A program made the translations under genes and the position numbers. From Mycobacterium sp. 050128 (GTDB lineage Bacteria; Actinomycetota; Actinomycetes; Mycobacteriales; Mycobacteriaceae): DNA of 64,000 nt. This document shows positions 1 to 8,344 of the stretch, one piece after another (the stretch's first letter is position 1; the number at the start of each line of letters is the position of its first letter). The notes under the pieces were generated by a model. It worked only from the letters and a program-made list of their open reading frames with translations, did no database searches and was not told the DNA's origin. The DNA lies in assembly GCF_036409155.1 (NCBI RefSeq), contig NZ_JAZGLW010000001.1:744001-808000 (forward strand), written 5' to 3'.

Positions 1-1344
1 GGCGTCGAATCCCGTTGGGGCTACTGGCAATTCACCCGCAGCCACGGCGTCGACAGCGGTCTGGTCAAGTTCGAAAAGCTCGCGTAGGGCCTCGGCGTAG
101 CTGTCGCCGCCGGGGGCGCTGGCGAGTTGCTTGATTCGCACGGTCGGAGCATGCAGCAGCTTGTCCACCACGCGCCGAACGGTGCGAGCGACCTCTTCGC
201 GCTGGGCGCTCTCGAGTCCCGGGAGCCGGTTCTCCAGCCGCAGCAGCTCGGCTTCCACGACGTCGGCGGCGCGCTGGCGCAACGCGGTCACGGTCGGGGT
301 CACCTCGGCCATCCGCTGTCCGGCCAGGTAGGCAGCAACCTCGGCGGCCACGATGTGGCGTGCGGCGTCGACGTCGCTGGCGGCGGCGTGAGCCGAGGGC
401 TCGTGCTGGATGCGATCCACGTCGACGACCCAGACGCCGGGCAATCCGGCCACCGCGGGATCGACGTCGCGGGGCATGCCCAGGTCGCAGATCAGCAGCG
501 GGCGGCCCGCTTCGTCGCGCTGCGCTGCGGCCAGCGCGTTGTGCACGTCGGCCAGCGATACCACCGGACTCACCGCACCGGTACAGCTGACCACCACGTC
601 GGCGTCGGCCAGTGCGTCGGCGAGCCGGTCGAGCGTCATCGCCTGGGCACGCACGCCCGATTCGCGGATCTTGCGGACCAGTCGTTGTCCCCGGGACAGC
701 GACCGGTTGAGGACCAGGATGTGGTCGACGCCGGACCGGATCAGGTGGGCAGCCGACAGGGCGCCCATCGCGCCGGCACCGACGACGACCGCGGTCTTGC
801 CCGCCAGTCCGTCCACCTTGCGTTCGGCCATGCCCAGCGCGACCGACACCACCGAGGCGCCGGCGGCGTCGATCGCCGTTTCGGAATGCACGCGCTTGCC
901 GACCGACAACGCACGTTGGGCCAGCTCGTGGAGCACCCGCCCGACCGTGCGATTCGACTCGGCGGTGGCGTAGGCCCGGCGCACCTGCCCGAGCACCTGC
1001 TGTTCACCGATGACCGCGGAATCCAGACCGCTGGCAACGGCGAACAGGTGCTCGACGGCGGCCTCGCTGTAGCGCACGTAGGCGTATTTGGTGAGGTCGC
1101 CCATCGACATTCCGGAGTATTCCGACAGCACCTGCCCGATTACGGCCAACCCGCCGTGGAACGCGTCAACCACCGCGTAGACCTCGACCCGGTTGCATGT
1201 CGACAGCACCAACGCCTCGGTGACCAGCGGCGACTGCAAAACCCGGTCGACGATCTTGTTGCGATCGGATTCGTCGATGCTGAGCTGTTCCAGAACGGAG
1301 ACCGGCGCACTACGGTGCGAAACCCCGAAGAGCAAGATGCTCAC
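1..1344 (-). CDS. hemA: Glutamyl-tRNA reductase, 3' end off window
   Basis: HemA reduces glutamyl-tRNA(Glu) to glutamate-1-semialdehyde, the first committed step of C5-pathway tetrapyrrole (heme, siroheme) synthesis. I read a GTG start at 1344, giving an N-terminus that begins [13 protein letters not shown]. The nucleophilic cysteine lies in [12 protein letters not shown] near residue 47, followed by the NADPH-binding central domain and a helical dimerisation tail. The reading frame is open through base 1, so 448 residues are present and the last 20 or so of a roughly 470-residue family member are missing. It is the first gene downstream of the glutaredoxin-like gene, as in H37Rv (Rv0509 after Rv0508). 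The long open frame on the opposite strand is a high-GC shadow. Confidence 0.96.
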   Translation of the reverse strand, partial: MSILLFGVSHRSAPVSVLEQLSIDESDRNKIVDRVLQSPLVTEALVLSTCNRVEVYAVVDAFHGGLAVIGQVLSEYSGMSMGDLTKYAYVRYSEAAVEHLFAVASGLDSAVIGEQQVLGQVRRAYATAESNRTVGRVLHELAQRALSVGKRVHSETAIDAAGASVVSVALGMAERKVDGLAGKTAVVVGAGAMGALSAAHLIRSGVDHILVLNRSLSRGQRLVRKIRESGVRAQAMTLDRLADALADADVVVSCTGAVSPVVSLADVHNALAAAQRDEAGRPLLICDLGMPRDVDPAVAGLPGVWVVDVDRIQHEPSAHAAASDVDAARHIVAAEVAAYLAGQRMAEVTPTVTALRQRAADVVEAELLRLENRLPGLESAQREEVARTVRRVVDKLLHAPTVRIKQLASAPGGDSYAEALRELFELDQTAVDAVAAGELPVAPTGFDA

Positions 1345-1466
1345 GGCAGCATCACCTGGCCAGCTCCCTCGCTACTCCAGTAACTGAACTGCTGTCTACG
1401 GTAAACGTTTATTCGGTGGGCTACCAAATAATGAGTCCGCGGCCACCGCGCTTCCGGCCCGCAGCG

Positions 1467-1727
1467 TTAGCCAGTGAGGTCCGCGCGCAGCCGTGGCTCG
1501 TCGATCTCCCAGTAACTGTGCTCGCGGCCGTCCAGCAAAATCACGGGCAGCCGGTCACCGAACTCGGCCCGCAGCCCGGGGTTGCCGGCCGCCGCGGCGG
1601 CGTCGACGTCGGTGGTGGCCAAGTCGAAATTCAGCTCCCGGGCTAGTTCCGCCAGCCGCGCGTGGGCCCGCTCGCAGATGGTGCATCCGTCGCGAGTCAG
1701 CAGCTCCACCTTGGGGCGCTCAGTCAT
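1467..1727 (-). CDS. Glutaredoxin-like thioredoxin-fold protein
   Basis: An 86-residue glutaredoxin/thioredoxin-fold protein (DUF836-like, Rv0508 homologue) with a CTIC redox motif at residues 15-18 after a beta strand (VELLTRDG), and a cis-proline-like position in RLPVILLDG. It is predicted to be a cytosolic thiol-disulfide protein; its substrate is unknown. I chose ATG 1727 over a longer upstream frame because the residues before it do not look like this fold and the family is about 80-90 residues. It is co-oriented with hemA, 122 bp upstream of the hemA start, and probably shares its transcript. Confidence 0.87.
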   Translation of the reverse strand: MTERPKVELLTRDGCTICERAHARLAELARELNFDLATTDVDAAAAAGNPGLRAEFGDRLPVILLDGREHSYWEIDEPRLRADLTG

Positions 1728-1823
1728 GGCACCAGTGTGGCATCGGCCCCGGGCAGCCTGCCGGCCTCGGGCGGCGGCGCGGGGTGAATTGTGGCGCGCT
1801 CCGGCAATTACTAGGTTGCGGCT

Positions 1824-2135
1824 ATGGCTGCCGACAACGAGCTGCGCGTCGATCCGCAGATGATGGCCGGATTCGCTCAGGCGCTGCTGGGTGGCGCCGA
1901 AAACCTCCGGAGTCAGCTGGCCGAGCTGGACGGCCAAGTCGGCGAAATGCTGGGCGGCTGGCAGGGCGGATCAGGAAGCGCCTACTCGGCCGCCTGGGAG
2001 CTCTGGCATCGCGGGGCCCGCGAGGTCGAGACGGGGTTGTCGGTGTTGGCCAAGGCGGTAGACCAAGCCGGCAAGGAATATCAGCACAACGAGGCCGTCT
2101 CCACGCAACTGGTTCGGCAGGTGCACCGTGGCTGA
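1824..2135 (+). CDS. esxF: EsxF-like WXG100 protein
   Basis: A 103-residue WXG100 type VII secretion substrate. Two amphipathic helices flank a W-Q-G turn at residues 46-48, and a YxxxE export signal occurs at residues 86-90 (YQHNE). From memory it closely resembles M. tuberculosis EsxF (Rv3905c, also 103 residues), including the region LAELDGQVGEMLGGW. EsxF and EsxE form a heterodimer that in M. tuberculosis assembles outer-membrane pores needed for export of the CpnT/TNT toxin. The next gene overlaps by 8 bp and encodes an EsxE-like partner, as in the cpnT operon. The location is not the usual cpnT locus, and H37Rv has mmpS2-mmpL2 at this position. Confidence 0.9.
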   Translation: MAADNELRVDPQMMAGFAQALLGGAENLRSQLAELDGQVGEMLGGWQGGSGSAYSAAWELWHRGAREVETGLSVLAKAVDQAGKEYQHNEAVSTQLVRQVHRG

Positions 2136-2418
2136 GGCGTTTCGGGTGGATCCGCAGGCGTTGGCGGATGCCGTGCAGCGGATGGCCGAATTTCAACGCT
2201 ATGCCGAGAGCATGTTGACCGAAATCGACTCTCTGGTAAGCAATCTGCACACGACGTGGACGGGTGAGGGGGCGACCGCCCATGCCGAAGCCCATCAACA
2301 CTGGGCTCGCGGCGAGGCGATGATGCGTGCGGCGCTGGCTCGGCTGCGAACGGCCGGTGCGACGGCGCACAGCAACTACACCGGCGCCATGTCGACGAAT
2401 TTGGCGATGTGGTCGTGA
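2128..2418 (+). CDS. esxE: EsxE-like WXG100 protein
   Basis: A 96-residue WXG100 protein with W-T-G at residues 44-46 in TTWTGEGATAHAEA, matching my recollection of EsxE (Rv3904c), including the C-terminal stretch NYTGAMSTNLAMWS. It lacks its own YxxxD/E signal, as expected for the non-signal partner of a heterodimer whose partner (the upstream EsxF-like protein) carries it. The GTG start at 2128 sits inside the preceding gene, an 8 bp overlap implying translational coupling. Its stop overlaps a GTG that opens the degraded cpnT-like fragment. The pair is intact although the toxin reading frame behind it is not. Confidence 0.9.
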   Translation: MAEAFRVDPQALADAVQRMAEFQRYAESMLTEIDSLVSNLHTTWTGEGATAHAEAHQHWARGEAMMRAALARLRTAGATAHSNYTGAMSTNLAMWS

Positions 2419-2579
2419 GCGGATCCCCCCTGGGAGTCGATCCGGTGGCCCTCGGCGGAGCTGGGCCCGAGGTGGTCACCGCCGCGAGGGGTTGGCGCCG
2501 GTATGGCCGCGGCGCTGTCGGTGATCCCGCCGGTGCGGCGCTGCGATATAGCAGATCAACTGCGCAACCCGGGCAATAA
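2415..2579 (+). pseudogene. cpnT: Decayed cpnT-like N-terminal fragment
   Basis: A GTG overlapping the esxE stop opens a 54-codon frame whose product begins SGSPLGVDPVALGGAG and continues PEVVTAARG, resembling the CpnT N-terminus as I recall it (APLAVDPAALDGAG). Just after this, the +1 frame reads GVGAGMAAALSVIPP, which fits the next CpnT segment. The first frame then again reads GDPAGAAL, equivalent to CpnT GDDPAGAVFG. The frame closes at TAA 2577. The match therefore switches frame and stops after about 55 residues. The pore-like domain and the TNT NAD-glycohydrolase domain are absent, and no immunity gene follows. This looks like a toxin gene lost by deletion and frameshift. Confidence 0.72.
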
Positions 2580-2810
2580 ACGGTGTGTCGGACCCCGGCG
2601 TGCACGGCAGGTTGCGCGCCCGCACTGTCGGGGCCAAACCCTAAGGGCACGAAGCTATTTCACATAGCCAACCGACCGTCACCACGCCACCGGCTGTCGT
2701 GACATCAACGCATGCCAGAGGCGTAAACCCGACCGTGACACCTGCCGGATAGGGTTGATGGCGGCCGCAGCACCGGCCACCAGGCGGCCGGCGATCTAGG
2801 AGGTGTGGTG

Positions 2811-3728
2811 ATGACTTCCTCAGAGTCGGATGAGTCGGACAACGCCGACCCCGCCGTTCGGTTTGACCTGGAGTCCGTGGCCGCCAATGCCAGTGCCGCC
2901 CGCGCGCTCGAGGACCTGCAGCAGGCGACGGGCGCGCAGGGTGGCCCGCAACCGCCGATCGACCTGACCGCCGCGGCGTTCTTTGACGTCGACAACACGT
3001 TGGTGCAGGGCTCCTCCGCGGTGCATTTCGGACGCGGTCTGGCCGCGCGCAACTACTTCACTTATCGCGACGTGATCGGATTCATCTACGCGCAGGCCAA
3101 GTTTCAGCTGCTCGGCAAGGAGAACAGCAACGACGTCGCCGCCGGCCGACGCAAAGCGCTCACCTTCATCGAGGGCCGCTCGGTCGAAGAGCTGGTCACT
3201 CTCGGCGAGGACATCTACGACGAGATCATCGCCGAGAAGATCTGGGCCGGCACTCGGGAGCTCACCCAGATGCACCTGGACGCGGGCCAGCAGGTGTGGC
3301 TGATCACGGCAACGCCGTATGAGCTTGCCGCGACCATCGCGCGTCGACTCGGCCTGACCGGAGCCCTCGGCACCGTCGCGGAGTCGGTGGACGGCGTCTT
3401 CACCGGTCGGCTCGTCGGCGACATTCTGCATGGCCCGGGCAAGGCGCACGCCGTTCGGTCCCTGGCGATCCGCGAGGGCCTCAACCTCAAACGGTGTACG
3501 GCCTACTCCGACAGCTACAACGACGTGCCGATGCTGTCGCTGGTGGGCACGGCGGTCGCCATCAACCCCGATGCCCGGCTGCGCAGCCTGGCCCGGGAAC
3601 GGGGATGGGAGATCCGCGACTTCCGGACCGCTCGCAAGGCCGCGCGGATCGGGGTGCCGTCGGCACTGGCGCTCGGCGCCGCGGGCGGTGCGCTGGCCGC
3701 ATTGGCATCCCGGCGCCAATCCCGCTGA
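2811..3728 (+). CDS. serB1: SerB1-type HAD phosphatase
   Basis: A haloacid dehalogenase-like phosphatase of the HAD-IB (SerB) family, 305 residues. The catalytic DxD motif is DVDNT at residues 59-63, and the later acidic motif is in [11 protein letters not shown]. The H37Rv homologue Rv0505c is annotated as a putative phosphoserine phosphatase; the substrate is not proven by sequence. The C-terminus carries an Ala/Gly-rich hydrophobic segment followed by arginines, suggesting a membrane tail. Three in-frame starts exist (GTG 2805, GTG 2808, ATG 2811). The AGGAGG at 2798-2803 is 7 bp from the ATG and only 1 bp from the first GTG, so I choose 2811. Confidence 0.9.
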   Translation: MTSSESDESDNADPAVRFDLESVAANASAARALEDLQQATGAQGGPQPPIDLTAAAFFDVDNTLVQGSSAVHFGRGLAARNYFTYRDVIGFIYAQAKFQLLGKENSNDVAAGRRKALTFIEGRSVEELVTLGEDIYDEIIAEKIWAGTRELTQMHLDAGQQVWLITATPYELAATIARRLGLTGALGTVAESVDGVFTGRLVGDILHGPGKAHAVRSLAIREGLNLKRCTAYSDSYNDVPMLSLVGTAVAINPDARLRSLARERGWEIRDFRTARKAARIGVPSALALGAAGGALAALASRRQSR

Positions 3729-3774
3729 TAGGCTGCGCCGCTGAGCATCGATTAAGTGGGGAGCCCGCAACGCC

Positions 3775-4308
3775 ATGACACCATCAGAGGGGGCCACGAC
3801 CCTTCCCGAGGGGACCCAAGGCATCATCGGCAGCCATTACCGGGCGCCGGATTACTTCGAGGTCGGACGCGAGAAGATCCGGGAGTTCGCGGCCTCGGTA
3901 CAAGACGACCACTCGACGCACTTCAGCGAGATTGACGCCGCTGAAGCGGGGTATCCGGCCGTCGTGGCTCCGTTGACATTCCTGGCAATCGCCGGACGGC
4001 GGGTCCAGCTGGATATCTTCACGAAGTTCAGCATCCCGATCAACATCGCCAGGGTGCTGCATCGCGACCAGAAATTCACATTTCACCGCCCGATCCTGGC
4101 CGGCGACAAGTTGTACTTCGATACGTATCTAGACTCGGTCATCGAGTCACACGGCACTGTCATCGCGGAGATCCGCAGTGAGGTAACAGACGCCGACGGC
4201 AAACCGATCGTCACCAGCGTCGTTACGATGCTCGGTGAAGCCTCACATCCAGACGCGCGCGCTGAAGAAACCGTCGCCGCGATTGCATCAATATCTGCAC
4301 GAAAGTAG
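3775..4308 (+). CDS. HadA-like hydroxyacyl dehydratase subunit
   Basis: A 177-residue hotdog-fold protein of the FAS1-dehydratase/MaoC N-terminal type, similar to the non-catalytic HadA subunit of mycobacterial FAS-II (3R)-hydroxyacyl-ACP dehydratase (Rv0504c homologue). It begins with a start-proximal [22 protein letters not shown] segment typical of HadA-type proteins and has the long central helix, but not the catalytic Asp/His signature of the HadB half. It likely binds acyl chains or pairs with a catalytic subunit encoded elsewhere. It lies 46 bp after serB1 and 10 bp before cmaA2, placing a mycolate-type dehydratase beside a mycolate-modifying enzyme. Confidence 0.82.
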   Translation: MTPSEGATTLPEGTQGIIGSHYRAPDYFEVGREKIREFAASVQDDHSTHFSEIDAAEAGYPAVVAPLTFLAIAGRRVQLDIFTKFSIPINIARVLHRDQKFTFHRPILAGDKLYFDTYLDSVIESHGTVIAEIRSEVTDADGKPIVTSVVTMLGEASHPDARAEETVAAIASISARK

Positions 4309-4318
4309 GGTCGATTTA

Positions 4319-5245
4319 ATGACGTCCCAGGGGGAAAAGGCTGGTACCCAGCTCAAGCCGCCGGTCGAAGCAGTCCGGTCGCACTACGACAAGTCGAACG
4401 AGTTCTTCAAGCTCTGGCTTGACCCGTCAATGACCTACAGCTGCGGCTACTTCGATGAAAATCCGGACCCGCAGAATCTCACCAAGACGCTCGAAGAGGC
4501 GCAGTACGCGAAGCGCAAGCTCGCCCTGGACAAGCTGAACCTCGAGCCCGGCATGACGCTGCTCGACATCGGCAGCGGCTGGGGCTCGACAATGCGGCAC
4601 GCGGTGGCCGAGTACGACGTCAACGTCATCGGCCTGACGCTCAGCGAGAACCAGCACGCCCACTGCGTGGCGGAGTTCGACAAGATGGACAGCCCCCGCC
4701 GCAAAGAGGTGCGGATCCAGGGCTGGGAGGAATTCCCCGACGAGCCGATCGACCGCATCGTGTCGCTGGGCGCTTTCGAGCACTTCGCCGACGGCGCCGG
4801 TGACGCCGGGTACGAGCGGTACGCGGCCTTCTTCAAGAAGTACTACGACCTGCTGCCCGACGACGGCCGCATGCTGCTGCACTCGATCGTGGTCCCCAGC
4901 CGCGAAGAGGGCAACGCAATGGGCCTGAAGGTGAACATGACCCTGCTGCGGTTCATCAGCTTCATCTTGAAGGAGATCTACCCGGGCGGAAAGTTGCCCC
5001 AGGTCGACCTGGTCGACAAATACTCGACGGATGCGGGTTTCAAGATCGAGCGACACCACTTCATCGGCAAGAACTACGTCCCGACGCTGACCGCCTGGGC
5101 CGATGCCCTCGAGGCGCACAAGGAAGAGGCGATCGCCCTGAAGGGGCAGGAGACCTACGACATCTACCTGAAGTACTTGCGGGGCTGCTCGGACCTGTTC
5201 CGCGACGGCTACACCAACGTCTGCCAGTTCACTCTGGTCAAGTAA
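4319..5245 (+). CDS. cmaA2: Mycolic acid cyclopropane synthase CmaA2
   Basis: A 308-residue SAM-dependent methyltransferase of the cyclopropane mycolic acid synthase family. The start at ATG 4319 gives an N-terminus ([20 protein letters not shown]) diagnostic of CmaA2, the enzyme making trans-cyclopropanes on oxygenated mycolates in M. tuberculosis. The SAM-binding loop at residues 82-90 is LDIGSGWGS, with Ser where paralogues have Cys. The active-site stretch [12 protein letters not shown] is present. Residues after YSC are [11 protein letters not shown] rather than the usual AYFERDDMT, six residues longer. It ends before a strong hairpin terminator shared with the convergent acyltransferase. 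Confidence 0.9.
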   Translation: MTSQGEKAGTQLKPPVEAVRSHYDKSNEFFKLWLDPSMTYSCGYFDENPDPQNLTKTLEEAQYAKRKLALDKLNLEPGMTLLDIGSGWGSTMRHAVAEYDVNVIGLTLSENQHAHCVAEFDKMDSPRRKEVRIQGWEEFPDEPIDRIVSLGAFEHFADGAGDAGYERYAAFFKKYYDLLPDDGRMLLHSIVVPSREEGNAMGLKVNMTLLRFISFILKEIYPGGKLPQVDLVDKYSTDAGFKIERHHFIGKNYVPTLTAWADALEAHKEEAIALKGQETYDIYLKYLRGCSDLFRDGYTNVCQFTLVK

Positions 5246-5250
5246 CTCGT

Positions 5251-5292
5251 ACGCAAGACGCCCCGGTGCCGTTCGGCCCGGGGCGTCTGCGT
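5251..5292. terminator. Bidirectional hairpin between cmaA2 and acyltransferase
   Basis: Arms at 5251-5266 and 5278-5292 pair almost perfectly around GACGCCCCGG / CCGGGGCGTC, with one bulged base. It lies 5 bp after the cmaA2 stop and between convergent genes, as expected for a shared rho-independent-type stop. The following T-tract is weak, as is common in mycobacteria. Confidence 0.75.
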
Positions 5293-5390
5293 TTGTGCTG
5301 GTAGGTGCGCCGAGGCGCCGGACACGCGGACGAACGTCGAGTTGTTGGGCAGAAATGCGGTCGAGTCGCGCAGGAACCCGACGTTCGGTG

Positions 5391-6470
5391 CTAACCGAGA
5401 AAGACGTTGCGACGCCCGGCCAGCAGCCGGTACAGCGTCTGCTGGATCGTCTCGCGCACCTGGTCGGTCAGCTCGAAGGTGACCATCGGGTCCTCGGCGT
5501 CCGACGCGGCGTAGTCGTTGGTGTAGATCGGCTCACCGAAGGCGATGCGCCACTTCGACGGCAGCGGTACCAGGCCGGCCGGACCGGCCAACGGGAACAG
5601 CGGGGTGAGCGGGAAGTAGGGCAGGCCGAACAGGCGCGCCAGCAGCTTCACGTCGGTGAGCATCGGGTAGATCTCTTCGGATCCGATGATCGAGCACGGA
5701 ATGATCGGCGCCTTGGTGCGCAGCGCCGCCGTCACGAAGCCACCGCGACCGAACCTCTGCAGCCGATAGCGGTCCTCGAAGCGCTTGCCCAGGCCCTTGT
5801 AGCCCTCCGGGAACACCGCGGTGAGTTCGCCCGCGGCCAGCAGCCGGTGCGCGTCCGTCGTGCAGGCCATCGTGTGCCCCGCCTTGCGGGCGGCTTCGCC
5901 GACCAGAGGGAGGTCGAACACCATGTCGGCGGCCAGCAGCCGCATGTCCCGCTGCGCCGGATGCTCGTCGTGTACCGCCACCGACAACATCAGTCCGTCG
6001 AACGGCAGTACCCCGGCGTGATTGGCGACCAACAACGCGGGGCCTTCGGTCGGCAGGTTCTCGATTCCGCTGACCTCGCAGCGGAACCAGTTCCGGAAAA
6101 ATAATCTCAGCAAAGGCCGAACGATCGCGTTGTTGAAGTGCGGATCGAACCCGAATTCGTCGACGCTGTAATCACCCGTCAGCCGCTGCCGGAGAAATCC
6201 GGCGACCCCTGCGACTTGTTGCGCAAACTCGTTGAGCGGAGCCTCAGTTGACGAAGTCCCCCCGCCGACGCGACGGTGCTCGTCGATCTCGCGGACCACA
6301 GCGGCGATCTGTTCGGCCGAGGCCGGGCCGTGCGGATCGGACATCAGGGAAGGATGTTGACGGGAGGCTTCGGCTCTCCGGCGAGCTGCGACGCGACTCC
6401 TATTGCTATGCAGGGGAATGACATTCGCTCTGGTTTCACCCGCCACGATATCTACCTGACCCCACCCCAT
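5391..6470 (-). CDS. PlsC-like acyltransferase
   Basis: A 359-residue lysophospholipid acyltransferase-family protein (Rv0502 homologue). The catalytic block is NHAGVLPFDG at residues 150-159, with six residues between His and Asp rather than the textbook four, a spacing I associate with actinobacterial members. The FPEGYKG block at residues 220-226 is the phosphate-binding motif III. It presumably transfers acyl groups to a glycerolipid or glycolipid at the inner membrane; the acceptor is unknown. The first 70 residues are polar and low-complexity. The start at ATG 6470 overlaps the upstream galE2 stop by 19 bp; a downstream start is possible. Confidence 0.85.
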   Translation of the reverse strand: MGWGQVDIVAGETRANVIPLHSNRSRVAARRRAEASRQHPSLMSDPHGPASAEQIAAVVREIDEHRRVGGGTSSTEAPLNEFAQQVAGVAGFLRQRLTGDYSVDEFGFDPHFNNAIVRPLLRLFFRNWFRCEVSGIENLPTEGPALLVANHAGVLPFDGLMLSVAVHDEHPAQRDMRLLAADMVFDLPLVGEAARKAGHTMACTTDAHRLLAAGELTAVFPEGYKGLGKRFEDRYRLQRFGRGGFVTAALRTKAPIIPCSIIGSEEIYPMLTDVKLLARLFGLPYFPLTPLFPLAGPAGLVPLPSKWRIAFGEPIYTNDYAASDAEDPMVTFELTDQVRETIQQTLYRLLAGRRNVFLG

Positions 6471-7579
6471 GGAATTGGATTTCGGCTTCCCCAGCGCTGC
6501 GCTAAGGCTATCGCGCGACCCTCCATGGAGCGTACCCGATGTGGGTCGATTATGGGAGTCAGGCCACGACCGCGAACGTAGTCGTCAAACGCCTCCGCGG
6601 TCGACCATTTCGGCTGGTAGCCGAGCTCGGTGCGCATCCTCGAGGTGTCCATGACTCGGCCATAGCTCAAGTAATTGAATTGTTCACGATTGATCTCGTT
6701 ATAGCGGTTAGCTCGTCTCAGCGAATCGAGCGCCCACACTCCGAAACCCGGTACCGGTAACGGAATCCGGCCCGCGCGACGGATCGCCTGCGACAGCATG
6801 ATGATGCCGTCGGCACCGATGTTGAAGGTGCCGGCCTTGCCGGCCATCGCGGCCCGCTCCAGCGCACCCAACGCGTCTTGCTCGTGTAGTAACTGCAACC
6901 GCGCGTCGCGCCCGAACATGGTCGGGACCACCGGGCCCGCGAGATAGCGCGACAGGGTGGTGTCCATCGCGGGGCCAATCATGTTGGCCAGCCGCAGAAT
7001 CGTCACCGCGATATCGGGGCGACGCCGGCCCAGTCCGCGCGCGTATCCCTCGATATCGAGGGAGTCCTTGGCGAAACCACCGCGCAGCGGACGACGGCTA
7101 CTGCTGTCCTCGGTGAACATCACCGGGTCGTGTGGGCTCGACCCGTACACCTCGGAGGTCGACTTCAGCACGACGCGTCGGACCGAGGGCGCTTTCTGGC
7201 AGGCCGCGAAGAGTTGCATCGCGCCCATCACGTTCAGTTCCTTCAGCGCGGCCGTGCCGCCGGAGCGCGGCGCGTACGACGCCGCGGCGGCATGCACCAC
7301 CGTGTCGACGTCGCCGTTGCGAATCACCTTGGCTATGAAGGGATTACGAATGTCGGCGCGGACGAACTCGGCCCGGCCCATCCGGCGCAGCATGTCCTTG
7401 CTCGGGGCAATCGCGTCCACCGCGATAACCCCTTGGATCAGCGGGTTCTGCGCCAGCCGGGCAATCAGGTAGCCGCCGAGAAACCGGCATGCACCGGTCA
7501 CCAACACCACCTTCGGGTAGTGCATGGTGTTATCCGCGTTGTCGCCGGTTCCGGCGCCGCCCCCGCTCGACGAATCCAC
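6452..7579 (-). CDS. galE2: Extended SDR, GalE2-like
   Basis: A 375-residue NAD(P)-binding extended SDR (Rv0501 homologue, annotated as UDP-glucose 4-epimerase GalE2). The Rossmann motif is TGACRFLGG around residues 28-36, and a Ser/Thr site follows in LKSTSEVYG. The canonical YxxxK is not present at the expected position: the equivalent region reads GGFAKDSLDIEGYARGL, with Phe in place of the catalytic Tyr. A true epimerase role is therefore doubtful, and a binding or reductase-like role is equally plausible. GTG start at 7579. It is translationally coupled to the acyltransferase behind it. Confidence 0.85.
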   Translation of the reverse strand: MDSSSGGGAGTGDNADNTMHYPKVVLVTGACRFLGGYLIARLAQNPLIQGVIAVDAIAPSKDMLRRMGRAEFVRADIRNPFIAKVIRNGDVDTVVHAAAASYAPRSGGTAALKELNVMGAMQLFAACQKAPSVRRVVLKSTSEVYGSSPHDPVMFTEDSSSRRPLRGGFAKDSLDIEGYARGLGRRRPDIAVTILRLANMIGPAMDTTLSRYLAGPVVPTMFGRDARLQLLHEQDALGALERAAMAGKAGTFNIGADGIIMLSQAIRRAGRIPLPVPGFGVWALDSLRRANRYNEINREQFNYLSYGRVMDTSRMRTELGYQPKWSTAEAFDDYVRGRGLTPIIDPHRVRSMEGRAIALAQRWGSRNPIPWGGVR

Positions 7580-7663
7580 CCGAACAGCCTAACGGCCGAG
7601 ATGATCCGCCGGCGCTATGGCCGCGCGGTGGTCGGCGAGTGCATGGGTGCGGCGAAGCCGGGC

Positions 7664-7765
7664 TTACTTGCCGAGTTTTCTGCGCTGCACTCGCGTGCGG
7701 CGCAGCAGCTTGCGGTGCTTTTTCTTCGACATACGTTTGCGCCGCTTCTTGATTACTGAACCCAT
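7664..7765 (-). CDS. 33-aa basic bS22/AURKAIP1-like protein
   Basis: A 33-codon gene beginning [19 protein letters not shown] and ending LGK; 20 of 33 residues are Lys or Arg. It belongs to the AURKAIP1/COX24 family (Rv0500B homologue), which corresponds to the small mycobacterial 30S protein bS22 and the mitochondrial protein mS38. It likely packs into the decoding-side rRNA of the small subunit. The [20 protein letters not shown] core is the family signature. It sits about 185 bp downstream of the Rv0500A-like HTH gene on the same strand. Confidence 0.85.
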
Positions 7766-7949
7766 GAACTCCGCTATCTGAGCTGTGACCGCTTCTTAAG
7801 GACTGCTAAAGGACTTGAAAACTTCCGGGGTCACTTTACCCGGCGGGCAACACCGAACACCAAACCGCCGGTCGCGCGGCCGCTTGAATGGCCACGCCCC
7901 ACGCGTCGGTCCCGATCCGTCCGCCGGCGTCTCGCGGCGGGCGACCGGC

Positions 7950-8204
7950 TCAGCCGGCGTCGAAGTAAGACGTCTCCAGCATGTCGTGCACCGCCTTGGC
8001 GTGCACGCGGAAGGACCGGCCAACTCGTACCGCCGGCAGCTCTCCGTTGTGCACCAAGCGGTAAACCGTCATCTTGGAGACCCGCATCAGGGCGGCCACC
8101 TCGGCGACGGTCAGAAATTGTGTCCTTGCCTGGCTATCGGCCGAAGCTGTGTCCCGCGGCTTACCTGCGGAATCTCGCGCCGATGGCCCGTTCGTAGACG
8201 TCAT
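7950..8204 (-). CDS. MerR/excisionase-type HTH protein
   Basis: An 84-residue single-domain helix-turn-helix protein (Rv0500A homologue) of the DNA-binding excisionase/BldC type. After a 27-residue polar tail comes FLTVAEVAALMRVSKMTVYRL, then the wing (HNGELPAVRVGRSFRVH). BldC-like proteins bind DNA cooperatively as transcription regulators; no phage genes are nearby, so a regulatory role is more likely than excision. ATG start at 8204. It lies 140 bp from the proC stop on the same strand. Confidence 0.88.
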   Translation of the reverse strand: MTSTNGPSARDSAGKPRDTASADSQARTQFLTVAEVAALMRVSKMTVYRLVHNGELPAVRVGRSFRVHAKAVHDMLETSYFDAG

Positions 8205-8344
8205 CGCAACCCAATCGTGTCAGGCTCGCGCAATGCCAGCGGCTTCCCCTCCGCCGGCACCCACACGGGCATACAGAAAGGAGAATAGCGGGACTAGTGG
8301 GGTTACTGGTACTGGTGGGGGACAATCATTTTGACATCTTTAAA

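Noticed and set aside
127..1383. 418-codon frame on the plus strand
   Set aside because: Antisense shadow of hemA; product is a low-complexity His/Gly/Arg-rich string with no family features.
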